43,871 nucleotides of DNA, taken from NCBI GenBank assembly GCA_024231955.1, contig JAAEPZ010000369.1, positions 1 to 43,871 on the forward strand, written 5' to 3'. Source of the DNA: a bacterium (GTDB lineage Bacteria; Krumholzibacteriota; Krumholzibacteriia; JACNKJ01). The translations under genes and the position numbers were made by a program. This document shows, in pieces, positions 1 through 7,597 of this stretch (its first letter is position 1; each line of letters begins with the position of its first letter). The notes beneath the pieces are model-generated. The model saw only the letters and a program-made list of their open reading frames with translations, did not search any database and had not been told where the DNA came from.

Positions 1-120
1 CATGAAGTGGTCTGGAACGGTAAGGATGCCAGCGGCGAACGTGTCGCCAGTGGCGTCTACTTCTACAAGATGTCCGCCGGTGACTTCACGGCCACCGACA
101 AGATGATCATGTTGAAGTAA
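1..120 (+). CDS. C-terminal end of a secreted protein with FlgD/T9SS-like sorting domain (5' truncated)
   Basis: An open frame enters from the left edge and ends at TAA 118-120, giving the last 39 residues of a protein. The visible pattern is W-N-G-K-D-A-S-G-E-x-V-A-S-G-V-Y-F-Y, then a short strand ending M-I-M-L-K. This is the typical ending of FlgD Ig-like or type IX-like C-terminal domains, where 'W.G.D..G..v.sGvYfy.l' precedes a last strand with a basic end. In the Bacteroidetes relatives such domains direct export or surface attachment; that role is inferred here. The main body of the gene lies outside the window, so its function cannot be stated. A strong terminator follows 34 bp after the stop. 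Confidence 0.8.
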   Translation, partial: HEVVWNGKDASGERVASGVYFYKMSAGDFTATDKMIMLK

Positions 121-154
121 GAGACTTCGGTTCTCTTTGACGGGAATCGACATG

Positions 155-185
155 GCTCCCTCACCTCCGGGTGGGGGAGCTTTTT
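155..185 (+). terminator. Rho-independent terminator
   Basis: An 11-bp GC-rich stem (155-165 with 170-180, one G-T wobble) closes a TCCG tetraloop and runs straight into TTTTT at 181-185. It terminates the truncated secreted-protein gene that ends at 120. Confidence 0.85.
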
Positions 186-499
186 GTGTTCCAGGTACCG
201 CGTCGGTTATGCACCGGTGAACTGCAATCCGATATCCGGATCCCGGAGCGAGGAATGAATCCATTATCCCTGATTGCGGGCATACCTCCCCGCTCCGGAA
301 ATGACAATGACGACATGTCCGGGCATCTGCCAGAATCTTTCCGGAACAACCCAATCTCATACTTGCCGGAGGTTTCTAAGGGGTTATATTCACACTGGTT
401 GTTAAGATAAGGGCAGCAGGGGGGACCGCGCCCAGATCAGGCGAGAACATGGAGATTACCGGTTAATACTTCACCACTCCCGGAGAGTAGTGAATTAAG

Positions 500-529
500 T
501 TGACTTCAAATGCTCCAATTCCCTATATT
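500..529 (+). promoter_or_regulatory. Sigma70-type promoter candidate for the lipoprotein gene at 603
   Basis: TTGACT at 500-505 and TATATT at 524-529 are separated by 18 bp. They lie about 75 bp upstream of the start codon, in a local AT-rich stretch that follows a terminator. Promoter consensus in this lineage is unknown, so this is a consensus-based guess. Confidence 0.45.
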
Positions 530-602
530 ACAGGCGCTTTACCTCCTTTAAGTCCTGCCTGAGAATCAGTTTCCGCAACGTCGTGGAAGGAGCTCGGTAT
601 AT

Positions 603-2819
603 ATGCTGGGGATCTGTCATCGTTGGAGAGCGATTCCGCTTATCCTTGTCCTTCTCTTTCTTGCTTTGGGTTTAGGTTGTCGCAAAGAATTACCCGAACT
701 CTTTGATCGTAATCAACCGCCTGAAACCTATATCGGATCCGGGCCGGTGGAGAACCATGTTGATGGCTATCATGTCGATATCCACTGGTATGCCAATGAT
801 CCTGATGGTGAAGTCGCCTATTTCATGTGGGCTTGGACCGACTCTATGCGCCCATTCTACTCGGCCTGGAATCCAGAGACGCAAACCGGCGACCGGGTTC
901 CCAGCGAGGGCGATTTTGACGCAACACACCTGACGACTCGCACAGATTCCACATTTATCCTCAAGGCAAACGACAACGGCGGCATGAGTCGAGATCTGAC
1001 ATTCAGTGTGACCGCTGTCGATGATCGAGGTAAGCGCGATCCCATTCCTGCCCGTCTCTACTTCGAGGCCAGTGTGGATCACCGCCCCCGTATCGTCTGG
1101 GTCGATGTTCCCGATGATACGATGGGTGTCGGGGAGAGCGACAGCTGCAGCTTCACATATGATGCGGAATCCGTTAACGGCGGCTTCCTCGGCTTCCAGT
1201 GGCAACAAGGTCTGGAGACGCGCTGGACCCCCCGGATGCAGGTTGGGATGACACCCGACGTGGAGGTCTGGTCGGAAGAGGTCCTCAATGAGGACGGATC
1301 CAACGTATATGGCGATACTATCTCCTTTGAAATCAGCAATGACGTGGAAACCGAATCGGAGTGGGCGGATTTCTACAAGTATGGCACCTACATGGTCAAA
1401 GCGAAGTGCATCGATCTCGCCGGAGTGACCTCCGAAGTGAGTCTGGGGGATCCGGAGAATCTGGTAGGTGCAATCATGCCGATCCTCAACCGGGATCCGG
1501 ATACGCGGTTGCGTCCGGAATCCGGTGGCGCCAGCAATTCCCCCGTTTGGGTCAAGTACTATGACATTAACGGTGATGAGCAAGCGTTCGCACCCAATGT
1601 CGAGAAGATATCGGAGTGGGAGGGGGAGTCTTTCGATCCCGGTTTCCACTATGTAATCACTGATACTATCCCCTGGGGCGCGAATACGCAGGTGGAATTC
1701 AATTTCCAGGGTTGGGATACGGATGAGCCTCTGACGCGCGAGGACGAAGACATCGGTTTTCAGATAGACTTCGCATGGGAGACCTCGAACCTGCTGCTGC
1801 CGGATTATCCCGTCAGCGACACCTCCGGCGGGCGCTTCCCTCCCGGTGGCCATGATGGCCTGGAGGAGGACTTCGAGATCCCCGGGAAAATAATCTACCA
1901 GCCCAGCGGGCAGAGTCTCTTCATGAACACCGGTCCCTTCGATTACGTTGTCCGTGGCTATTCGGTCGACGCCTGGGGACGAGTCGACGGCACCCCGACG
2001 ACCATCCGATTCACCGCCGGTTTCCCCTCTTTTGCCGATGAAGTGTGGATAGAGAGTTCACATTACCCGATGACAGGTCCGCCGACGACGGTCAATCTGA
2101 CCGCTATCGCTGAAGAACACGGCGAGGTGGTACTGGCGTTGGAGACCTTTGTCCGCCACCCCCTGACCATGTATATGCCGGATCTTGTTGTCGATGGAAA
2201 TACTGTCTACGTAACGCCGGATACTGTCGCGCTCGACAAGGGTGCCACGGGAGCCGCATATTATGATTCGTTGGCGAGTTGGCAAATGCACAAACTGGTC
2301 TTCAGGATCAATGGCCATGACGATGAGCGCAACGGCATCTCTACCTCACTTGGCCGCAACTGGTTCAATCTGGAAGATCCGGACTATCCCGCCAGCAGCT
2401 TCGATCAACTCTCGCCCGGAGTGTTCGAGACCGCTGATGGCGGCAATTTCAAGGTCTGGGCGACGTTGTTTGAAGATCAGGATCCTCAGATCGAGGACTT
2501 CGCCCGCTTTTCGTTGGAGTGCACGGAGTTGGTTTACCGCGCCCACTTCATGGGGCTCGGGGATTACGAACAACCGCAGCATCTGGGTGAAAAAACACTC
2601 TCCACGGCATTCTGCAACACAACCGCCGCCGATGATCTTCAACAGAAATTCAGTTATATCGATTCCGAGGGCGAGTTGGTGGATGAAGACCTGCGAGCTG
2701 TAGCCTTTGTCAATATCGGATTGATTGGTACGCCGCTTGACCTGGATCTCGATATCGTTTATTACCCGGCAAATCCAGCGATACATAACCTGGATGAATT
2801 GCCTCCGGAGGCTCCTTAG
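603..2819 (+). CDS. Secreted lipoprotein with DPDG (fibronectin/Ig-like) module
   Basis: This gene encodes 738 residues. The start ATG has GGAAGG/GGAG at 585-592. The N-terminus is a basic, then hydrophobic signal peptide ending G-L-G-C with Cys26 as likely lipidation site; the -3 position is Gly rather than Leu, so the lipobox is imperfect. Residues about 37-80 read N-Q-P-P-E-T-Y-I-x-S-G-P, then a strand and W-Y-A-N-D-P-D-G (DPDG at 66-69). This is a beta-sandwich start shared with the next gene. The remainder is acidic and beta-rich, without catalytic motifs that I recognise. It begins a run of three exported-protein genes, so a cell-surface or periplasmic structural role is inferred. The exact function is unknown. 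Confidence 0.8.
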   Translation: MLGICHRWRAIPLILVLLFLALGLGCRKELPELFDRNQPPETYIGSGPVENHVDGYHVDIHWYANDPDGEVAYFMWAWTDSMRPFYSAWNPETQTGDRVPSEGDFDATHLTTRTDSTFILKANDNGGMSRDLTFSVTAVDDRGKRDPIPARLYFEASVDHRPRIVWVDVPDDTMGVGESDSCSFTYDAESVNGGFLGFQWQQGLETRWTPRMQVGMTPDVEVWSEEVLNEDGSNVYGDTISFEISNDVETESEWADFYKYGTYMVKAKCIDLAGVTSEVSLGDPENLVGAIMPILNRDPDTRLRPESGGASNSPVWVKYYDINGDEQAFAPNVEKISEWEGESFDPGFHYVITDTIPWGANTQVEFNFQGWDTDEPLTREDEDIGFQIDFAWETSNLLLPDYPVSDTSGGRFPPGGHDGLEEDFEIPGKIIYQPSGQSLFMNTGPFDYVVRGYSVDAWGRVDGTPTTIRFTAGFPSFADEVWIESSHYPMTGPPTTVNLTAIAEEHGEVVLALETFVRHPLTMYMPDLVVDGNTVYVTPDTVALDKGATGAAYYDSLASWQMHKLVFRINGHDDERNGISTSLGRNWFNLEDPDYPASSFDQLSPGVFETADGGNFKVWATLFEDQDPQIEDFARFSLECTELVYRAHFMGLGDYEQPQHLGEKTLSTAFCNTTAADDLQQKFSYIDSEGELVDEDLRAVAFVNIGLIGTPLDLDLDIVYYPANPAIHNLDELPPEAP

Positions 2820-2858
2820 AACATGAGTGTCGGCCCTGCCAGAGTCGAAGTTCTTGAA

Positions 2859-2875
2859 TGTTGCATAGTGCAACA
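2859..2875. promoter_or_regulatory. Short perfect inverted repeat between the two lipoprotein genes
   Basis: TGTTGCA at 2859-2865 and TGCAACA at 2869-2875 are exact reverse complements with a 3-bp spacer. The repeat sits in the 80-bp gap just ahead of the ribosome site of the next gene. It could be a protein-binding palindrome or a small hairpin affecting translation. No T-tract follows, so it is not a terminator. Confidence 0.3.
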
Positions 2876-2899
2876 GATTAATCCCAGGAGATGATTGAA

Positions 2900-5443
2900 A
2901 TGAAACATGTACGGATTTGCAGCTTGATTCTGGCGTTGATGATGCTGCTGGGAGTGGCCTGCGATAAATCAATCGAGGGCGAACAGCTACCCAATATGGC
3001 TCCGGAGATATATCTGTCCAGCGCTCCCCCTGAAGGGGCAGAGAACATCAACTACAAGGTGCATTTCCATTGGAACGGGTATGATCCAGACGGACGTGTT
3101 GATCACTTCGAGTATTTGATCACCGATGATGAGGTCACGGGACCGCTTCTGATCGACGAAGATATCTACGAGACGCTCGATACCGTTCTGGGACTGGACG
3201 AACACGGAGCCACCTACGACACACTCGGCTACGATGATGAGGATAACCTGATTATTGAGACGACCCAGCATTGGGTCAGTGTCGAGGACCACCATGGTGT
3301 CTTCACGGTTTCGGCTGATTGTATTCCCGATCCCGAGGCCGATCCTAACGATGAGCAGTACATGTACGGTGATTCTCACTTCCTCTTCCGCGCCCAGCAC
3401 ACGTTCTTCATCAGAGCTGTGGATGAGGAGGGCCTTCGCTCCAGTGTTCCGGAGCATGTAACCTTTACCGCGACCACCATCGCGCCGGAGGTGGATATCA
3501 CCGAGCCTGCCGATACCGGCACCATGGGTGACTGGGAGGCTTTGCCTCAAGATATCTTCTTCCGCTGGGCCGGTAACGATTCCGTTGGTGACGGGACCGT
3601 AATCGCGCCCACCGCCACCAGATGGGCCAAGCTCAATGGCGATGAGTTCGGACTGAGTATGATGACTGGCGGCTCCATGCTGAGTTTGCCGGAGGATATC
3701 TGGTCGGAGTGGTTGGGTTGGGATGAGGTCGATCCTGCCGATCCGGATGGCAATAACGCCGGCACCAGAACCCTGTTGAAGGGGTTGAACCCCGCAGGAG
3801 TCGGGTATTCCGGTGAGTATCTCTTCCTGGTCCAGGCCAGGGATGAAGCCAATGCCATTACCAGCCATTTCACCGATGGAACTAACCTGAAGAAGATCAG
3901 GGTCGATAAGAACCTGAAGCCCACGATCCGAATAATGGGAACCAATATGCCCACTCGACTCGTGCACGGCTGGACCTCTTTCAATATTCCCTGGGCCGAG
4001 GGGCAGCCGATAGCCATGGAGTGGCTCGCCAACGCCTCCTCTTACGGTAGCCGGATCAGTGGTTATCGTTACGGTTGGGATATCATGGATACGGCCAATG
4101 ATGAGGAGTGGTCCGGCTGGTCACAGTCCAATACCTCCACGTCCGCCGTTTTCCTTTCAGGAACTCATATCTTCTATCTGGAAGCCGCTGATTATAGTGG
4201 TACCAAAACGCGTGTAGTTTTCCGTTTCCACATTGTCCCATTCACGATGGACTATGATCTCCTGCTCATCGACGACTATTACAACAGAGTAGAGGTCGAT
4301 CCGTACCCGACCGGTTATCCCGAAGGCACCCCGAACACCTGGGCCGAATTGAGCACGCGCAGTGGCCCCATGAATGCGCGGTGGTTTGATATCTTCGCGG
4401 AGTACTCCGGATTCAACAGTACTCGTGATTTTATCCAGATCGGTGCGATTATGAACAAACCTCCTTTCGAGTCTGTTGCCGCCTATAAGCGCATCATCTG
4501 GGAAGTCCGGGGCTCCGATGCCAGTGGTTTGAGCAGGGTCGCTCGCTTTGTCGATCCCTATGTGGTGACAGACACGCCCTATGATTATCTCTCCTCATTC
4601 ATGGAGAAGAGTGGTCAGGTGTTGCTCTGCGGGCCTCACGCCGCCAGCGAGTTGCTCCCTGCCGCCAGGGAGATGGGTGAGGTCGAACCGCCATACTTCA
4701 AGACATTCCCCTTCGCTTTCGACAAGTACCTGAAGTACTCGGACGGGCCGGCAAGCGAAAGTGAAACCGCCGCCAGTAACTTCGTCCTGACGAAGCATTT
4801 TGGGGTCAGCACCGTGACTCTGCCCGTGGATTCCAATCCGCGCAACGGCGTACCTCAGTCGGGGACATCGTCCCATTTCAAAACCAACGCCAGTTTCTGG
4901 TCGATGAATTACGCGAAGTGGCTGCCGGAGGCCGGGGATCTGGCTCAATTCGGCGCGCCTACATTTGATATAGCTCGTGGAGACACGCTCTTCTTCTCTC
5001 CCCTTGTCTACGAATGGTTTGATGCTGCTGCGCATGAGCTGATGCAACCTAGCTGGTATGACGATCCCGGTGTAGAGCACTTCGCTTGGGGGGTGCAGTA
5101 TACCGAGGTCTACGACTGGAAATGGCATGCGAGTGTTTGGACTCCAACCATTACACTGACTGATGAGTTGTATATCCCGCTCCTGGGGTATGTACCTGCG
5201 GATTCGACGACTCGCTGGGGAGAGAATCCCGCCGAGGTGAGTATTGCTTTGGCAAACGGTGAGCACAGGAATGAAGCCAGGTATACAATTCCGGGTGAGA
5301 CCGATCACATCACGGCTTTGATAAGCATCGTGCATCCGGAGACGCCTAGCGTTCTGATGGGATTCTCGCCCTATTACCTGGAATATGAGACCGCCAACAA
5401 TCTGATCGACTACATTCTCGTCAATATCTTCGGGATGGATTAG
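2900..5443 (+). CDS. Large secreted lipoprotein, paralogous at its N-terminus to the preceding gene
   Basis: I chose ATG 2900 because AGGAG (2886-2890) lies 9 nt before it; the in-frame ATG at 2891 directly abuts AGGAG. The product is 847 residues. A hydrophobic signal ends G-V-A-C with Cys21 as likely lipidation site. Residues 31-65 read L-P-N-M-A-P-E-I-Y, then S-A-P-P-E-G and W-N-G-Y-D-P-D-G, matching the module at the start of the preceding lipoprotein. After about residue 450 there is an L-L-L-I-D-D-Y-Y-N stretch, followed by alternating aromatic strands and Y-K-R-I-I-W-E. This is reminiscent of the amidotransferase-like segments often found in such surface lipoproteins, but no catalytic triad is evident. 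Role unknown; probably surface-exposed or periplasmic. Confidence 0.8.
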   Translation: MKHVRICSLILALMMLLGVACDKSIEGEQLPNMAPEIYLSSAPPEGAENINYKVHFHWNGYDPDGRVDHFEYLITDDEVTGPLLIDEDIYETLDTVLGLDEHGATYDTLGYDDEDNLIIETTQHWVSVEDHHGVFTVSADCIPDPEADPNDEQYMYGDSHFLFRAQHTFFIRAVDEEGLRSSVPEHVTFTATTIAPEVDITEPADTGTMGDWEALPQDIFFRWAGNDSVGDGTVIAPTATRWAKLNGDEFGLSMMTGGSMLSLPEDIWSEWLGWDEVDPADPDGNNAGTRTLLKGLNPAGVGYSGEYLFLVQARDEANAITSHFTDGTNLKKIRVDKNLKPTIRIMGTNMPTRLVHGWTSFNIPWAEGQPIAMEWLANASSYGSRISGYRYGWDIMDTANDEEWSGWSQSNTSTSAVFLSGTHIFYLEAADYSGTKTRVVFRFHIVPFTMDYDLLLIDDYYNRVEVDPYPTGYPEGTPNTWAELSTRSGPMNARWFDIFAEYSGFNSTRDFIQIGAIMNKPPFESVAAYKRIIWEVRGSDASGLSRVARFVDPYVVTDTPYDYLSSFMEKSGQVLLCGPHAASELLPAAREMGEVEPPYFKTFPFAFDKYLKYSDGPASESETAASNFVLTKHFGVSTVTLPVDSNPRNGVPQSGTSSHFKTNASFWSMNYAKWLPEAGDLAQFGAPTFDIARGDTLFFSPLVYEWFDAAAHELMQPSWYDDPGVEHFAWGVQYTEVYDWKWHASVWTPTITLTDELYIPLLGYVPADSTTRWGENPAEVSIALANGEHRNEARYTIPGETDHITALISIVHPETPSVLMGFSPYYLEYETANNLIDYILVNIFGMD

Positions 5444-5469
5444 TGTTGGGTTACGGATGTTTGCTGATG

Positions 5470-5531
5470 GACGGAGGGTTGTCGCCGGTTGTCGGGAGTG
5501 GGACCTGGACATAATAGCGGCCCCCTCCGTC
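5470..5531. promoter_or_regulatory. Inverted repeat forming a possible long-loop hairpin
   Basis: GACGGAGGG at 5470-5478 is exactly complementary to CCCTCCGTC at 5523-5531. The 44-nt loop lies between the stop of the lipoprotein gene and the ribosome site of the next gene. It may be a leader structure or mRNA stabiliser. There is no T-tract, so a terminator is unlikely. Confidence 0.25.
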
Positions 5532-5563
5532 ACTTTGAATCGCTACGGAAGGAATTACTCGAG

Positions 5564-7267
5564 ATGACAAAGATGCTGTACGGGAAGACTCATCTCCTGA
5601 GGGTGTTTATCCTTGCCCTGCTGTTCACTCTCGGTTGTGTGGGCGCGGCAATGGCCCAGACGGGAATCGTTTGTCCCGGGGATGCCGGGTATAGCGATTG
5701 GGTCAACGCCAATGCCGTTGTTTACTGGGATGATCCGCTCATTCCCCTGCCATCGGTGAACTGGACCCAAACCCCTTTTTACCCCGTGGACGGAACATAC
5801 ATCGATGAGATCGATACTGTGTTGTCCGAGGATGGCGAGAAGCACTATTCCCTGGAAAGTGAATTCTCCTTCTTCGGCATCCCCGTCGACTTCTCGATGC
5901 AGGAGACTTCGCCGCCGGCTTTCTATCTGCCGCAGAATTGGCGCAACAGGGATATGATAACCCTGGAATGGAATAAGTCGGACTCCTCCCAGATCATCAG
6001 AGAGCCTGATTACAGGCGCGGCATGGTCTTCATGCCCGACCCCAGTCCGTTCGCCGACGAGGGTGAGGAGATGAGTATCGCCCCCGGCATCACCGTGTAT
6101 GGTAACTACGAAGGGTGCCGGGATCAGGTCTTCGAGTTGAGTTTGCGCCATGGCAGCAGCTTCATTGGCCTTCTTGATGACGTTGTCTACAGCATTCACG
6201 ACAACGGAACCGGTTACCTGGATTCAACAGTCGCCTGGACGCCCGTCGATTCTTTGATGGAGGCTGGCCTGGCGGATTGTGGCATTGGTGAAGAGGTCAC
6301 GATCGAGGTCGAGATCGGCTGGCTTGAGCTGCACGCATTGAATCCCAACTCCGAGGAGTTCGAGATTACGGAGGATGATGAAGTACAGGATGGTACGATA
6401 ATCCTGTTCGCGACCTATCTGCGCCAGTCCGCGGATCAGTTCGATCTGATAGAGACGAATATGGATTGCATACATGAAATCGGTCGCGGCCTCTGGATCT
6501 CATTTACCCCCGGAGCTATGACCATTGATTATTCGGTCCATATTGTCGTCGAGAATTTCGAGGGGTACAATGTCTGGCGCCGGATTGTCGGCAGCAGCGA
6601 CACCTGGGTCAACATCTGGTCGATGGGCTTCAATGAGGAGGCCGACAAGTTCTACTGGTGGTGGATTGACGGTATGTATGCCGAGGGTGAGGGGATCAAC
6701 CAAACCGCCGGAACCGACGATGGGTATGTAATCGGCAGCTTGACGCCGGTTTTCGGACTGACCGACGAGATGGTCTTCCTGGATTTCGATGTGCACAACG
6801 GCTTTACTTACGAGTATGCCGTGACCTCATTCGATCGCGGCTTCCGGCCATCGAACGGCGGCAACGATCACTACATCGTCAACAATCTCTCCAAAGAGGA
6901 GATGAACGTTGGCAATCAGCGCATCATTCTGAATCTCCCGGCTACGGATACCGTGGTCAAGAACATCTATGCGGTGCCCAACCCGTTGCGCACGGGCAAG
7001 AGCTCCAGGGAAAATCCCAACTACCATAACTTCCCCGGTAACGTAGTGCAGTTTGTCGGGATGACTGACGATACCAAGCTGAAGGTGTTCAACCTCGCCG
7101 GCGACCTGCTGTTCGAAGCGGAGAACAGCGATCCCCTGACTTCGAACATAACCTGGGATACGAGGAATCAGGCGGGGGAACTGGTGGGATCCGGTGTTTA
7201 TATCTTCAGAGTGGAGGAGGAGGGCACCGGCGAAGAGGAGTATGGACGCCTCTGCATAATCAGGTAA
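5564..7267 (+). CDS. Secreted protein with C-terminal FlgD/T9SS-like domain
   Basis: ATG 5564 is preceded by GGAAGGA (5547-5553). It gives a clean N-terminus of basic residues, a hydrophobic core F-I-L-A-L-L-F-T-L and a probable signal peptidase I site after A-M-A. An upstream in-frame ATG at 5489 would bury the signal, so I rejected it. The product is 567 residues. The middle has alternating beta strands with a fibronectin-like segment (E-G-Y-N-V-W-R-R, then Y-E-Y-A-V-T-S-F-D). The C-terminal 100 residues carry Y-A-V-P-N-P, K-V-F-N-L-A-G and G-S-G-V-Y-I-F-R-V, the typical FlgD Ig-like/type IX-like sorting fold. The gene closes the three-gene exported-protein group and is followed by a terminator. 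Substrate or partner unknown. Confidence 0.8.
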   Translation: MTKMLYGKTHLLRVFILALLFTLGCVGAAMAQTGIVCPGDAGYSDWVNANAVVYWDDPLIPLPSVNWTQTPFYPVDGTYIDEIDTVLSEDGEKHYSLESEFSFFGIPVDFSMQETSPPAFYLPQNWRNRDMITLEWNKSDSSQIIREPDYRRGMVFMPDPSPFADEGEEMSIAPGITVYGNYEGCRDQVFELSLRHGSSFIGLLDDVVYSIHDNGTGYLDSTVAWTPVDSLMEAGLADCGIGEEVTIEVEIGWLELHALNPNSEEFEITEDDEVQDGTIILFATYLRQSADQFDLIETNMDCIHEIGRGLWISFTPGAMTIDYSVHIVVENFEGYNVWRRIVGSSDTWVNIWSMGFNEEADKFYWWWIDGMYAEGEGINQTAGTDDGYVIGSLTPVFGLTDEMVFLDFDVHNGFTYEYAVTSFDRGFRPSNGGNDHYIVNNLSKEEMNVGNQRIILNLPATDTVVKNIYAVPNPLRTGKSSRENPNYHNFPGNVVQFVGMTDDTKLKVFNLAGDLLFEAENSDPLTSNITWDTRNQAGELVGSGVYIFRVEEEGTGEEEYGRLCIIR

Positions 7268-7289
7268 GTGTCACCTGACCTGGAAATTC

Positions 7290-7324
7290 AACGGGTTTCT
7301 GCACAATGCGGAAACCCGTTTTCC
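7290..7324 (+). terminator. Rho-independent terminator
   Basis: A perfect 10-bp stem (7290-7299 with 7311-7320) has an 11-nt loop and is followed by TTTT. It begins 22 bp after the stop at 7267 and ends the exported-protein transcript. Confidence 0.8.
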
Positions 7325-7401
7325 GTTTCCGCAGATTTATTCCCGGGAAATGTGTGTGAAACGGAGAGAGCTATTGATATAGGTCCCGCAGGAGCCGAAA
7401 C

Positions 7402-7430
7402 TTGTGATATTTTAGTTATTTCGATCACAA
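7402..7430. promoter_or_regulatory. Inverted repeat TTGTGAT/ATCACAA upstream of tryptophanase
   Basis: TTGTGAT (7402-7408) and ATCACAA (7424-7430) are perfect inverted copies with a 15-bp spacer. A third half-site TTGTGA occurs at 7464-7469. The half-sites resemble CRP/FNR-family TGTGA elements, but the spacing is not the 6 bp of a CRP operator. A regulator-binding region is inferred. Confidence 0.35.
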
Positions 7431-7597
7431 TTAGGCTGGCAAAGATGCCCTCCGCTACCCAGATTGTGACCAAGACCATAATCGTATCCAGGGACTTCAG
7501 CCCCTGCCGTAACCGGTAAAGTCTGGGTAACCTATCGGATAATCACACAGGAATCACTGCGACATTAAAACAGGAGTCGTAGGCCCGAGGAGATGAC

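Larger units (their letters stand above)
121..602. other. Intergenic region without a supported gene
   Basis: This 482-bp gap holds the terminator at 155-185 and a promoter-like pair at 500-529. The open frames inside it overlap the terminator, lack ribosome sites and show no recognisable protein, so I call no gene. The segment around 480-560 is more AT-rich than its surroundings, as expected for a promoter. Confidence 0.6.
7268..7597. other. Intergenic region upstream of tryptophanase
   Basis: This 330-bp region contains the terminator at 7290-7324 and an AT-rich stretch at about 7365-7440 with TTGTGA-type inverted repeats. I looked for a TnaC-like leader peptide (a short frame with an essential Trp) and found none. 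The one open frame spanning most of the gap reads through the terminator and has no convincing start. No confident -10/-35 pair was found. Confidence 0.6.

Noticed and set aside
171..410. 79-codon frame in the first intergenic region
   Set aside because: Begins inside the terminator hairpin, has no ribosome site and no recognisable protein features.
7402..7430. Classical CRP operator upstream of tnaA
   Set aside because: CRP sites have TGTGA-N6-TCACA; here the inner spacing is much longer, so only a generic inverted repeat is claimed.
7268..7519. 83-codon frame just after the exported-protein gene
   Set aside because: It starts directly at the previous stop and reads through a strong terminator, with no family resemblance. 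It is also not a TnaC-like leader, having no Trp-containing short peptide before tnaA.
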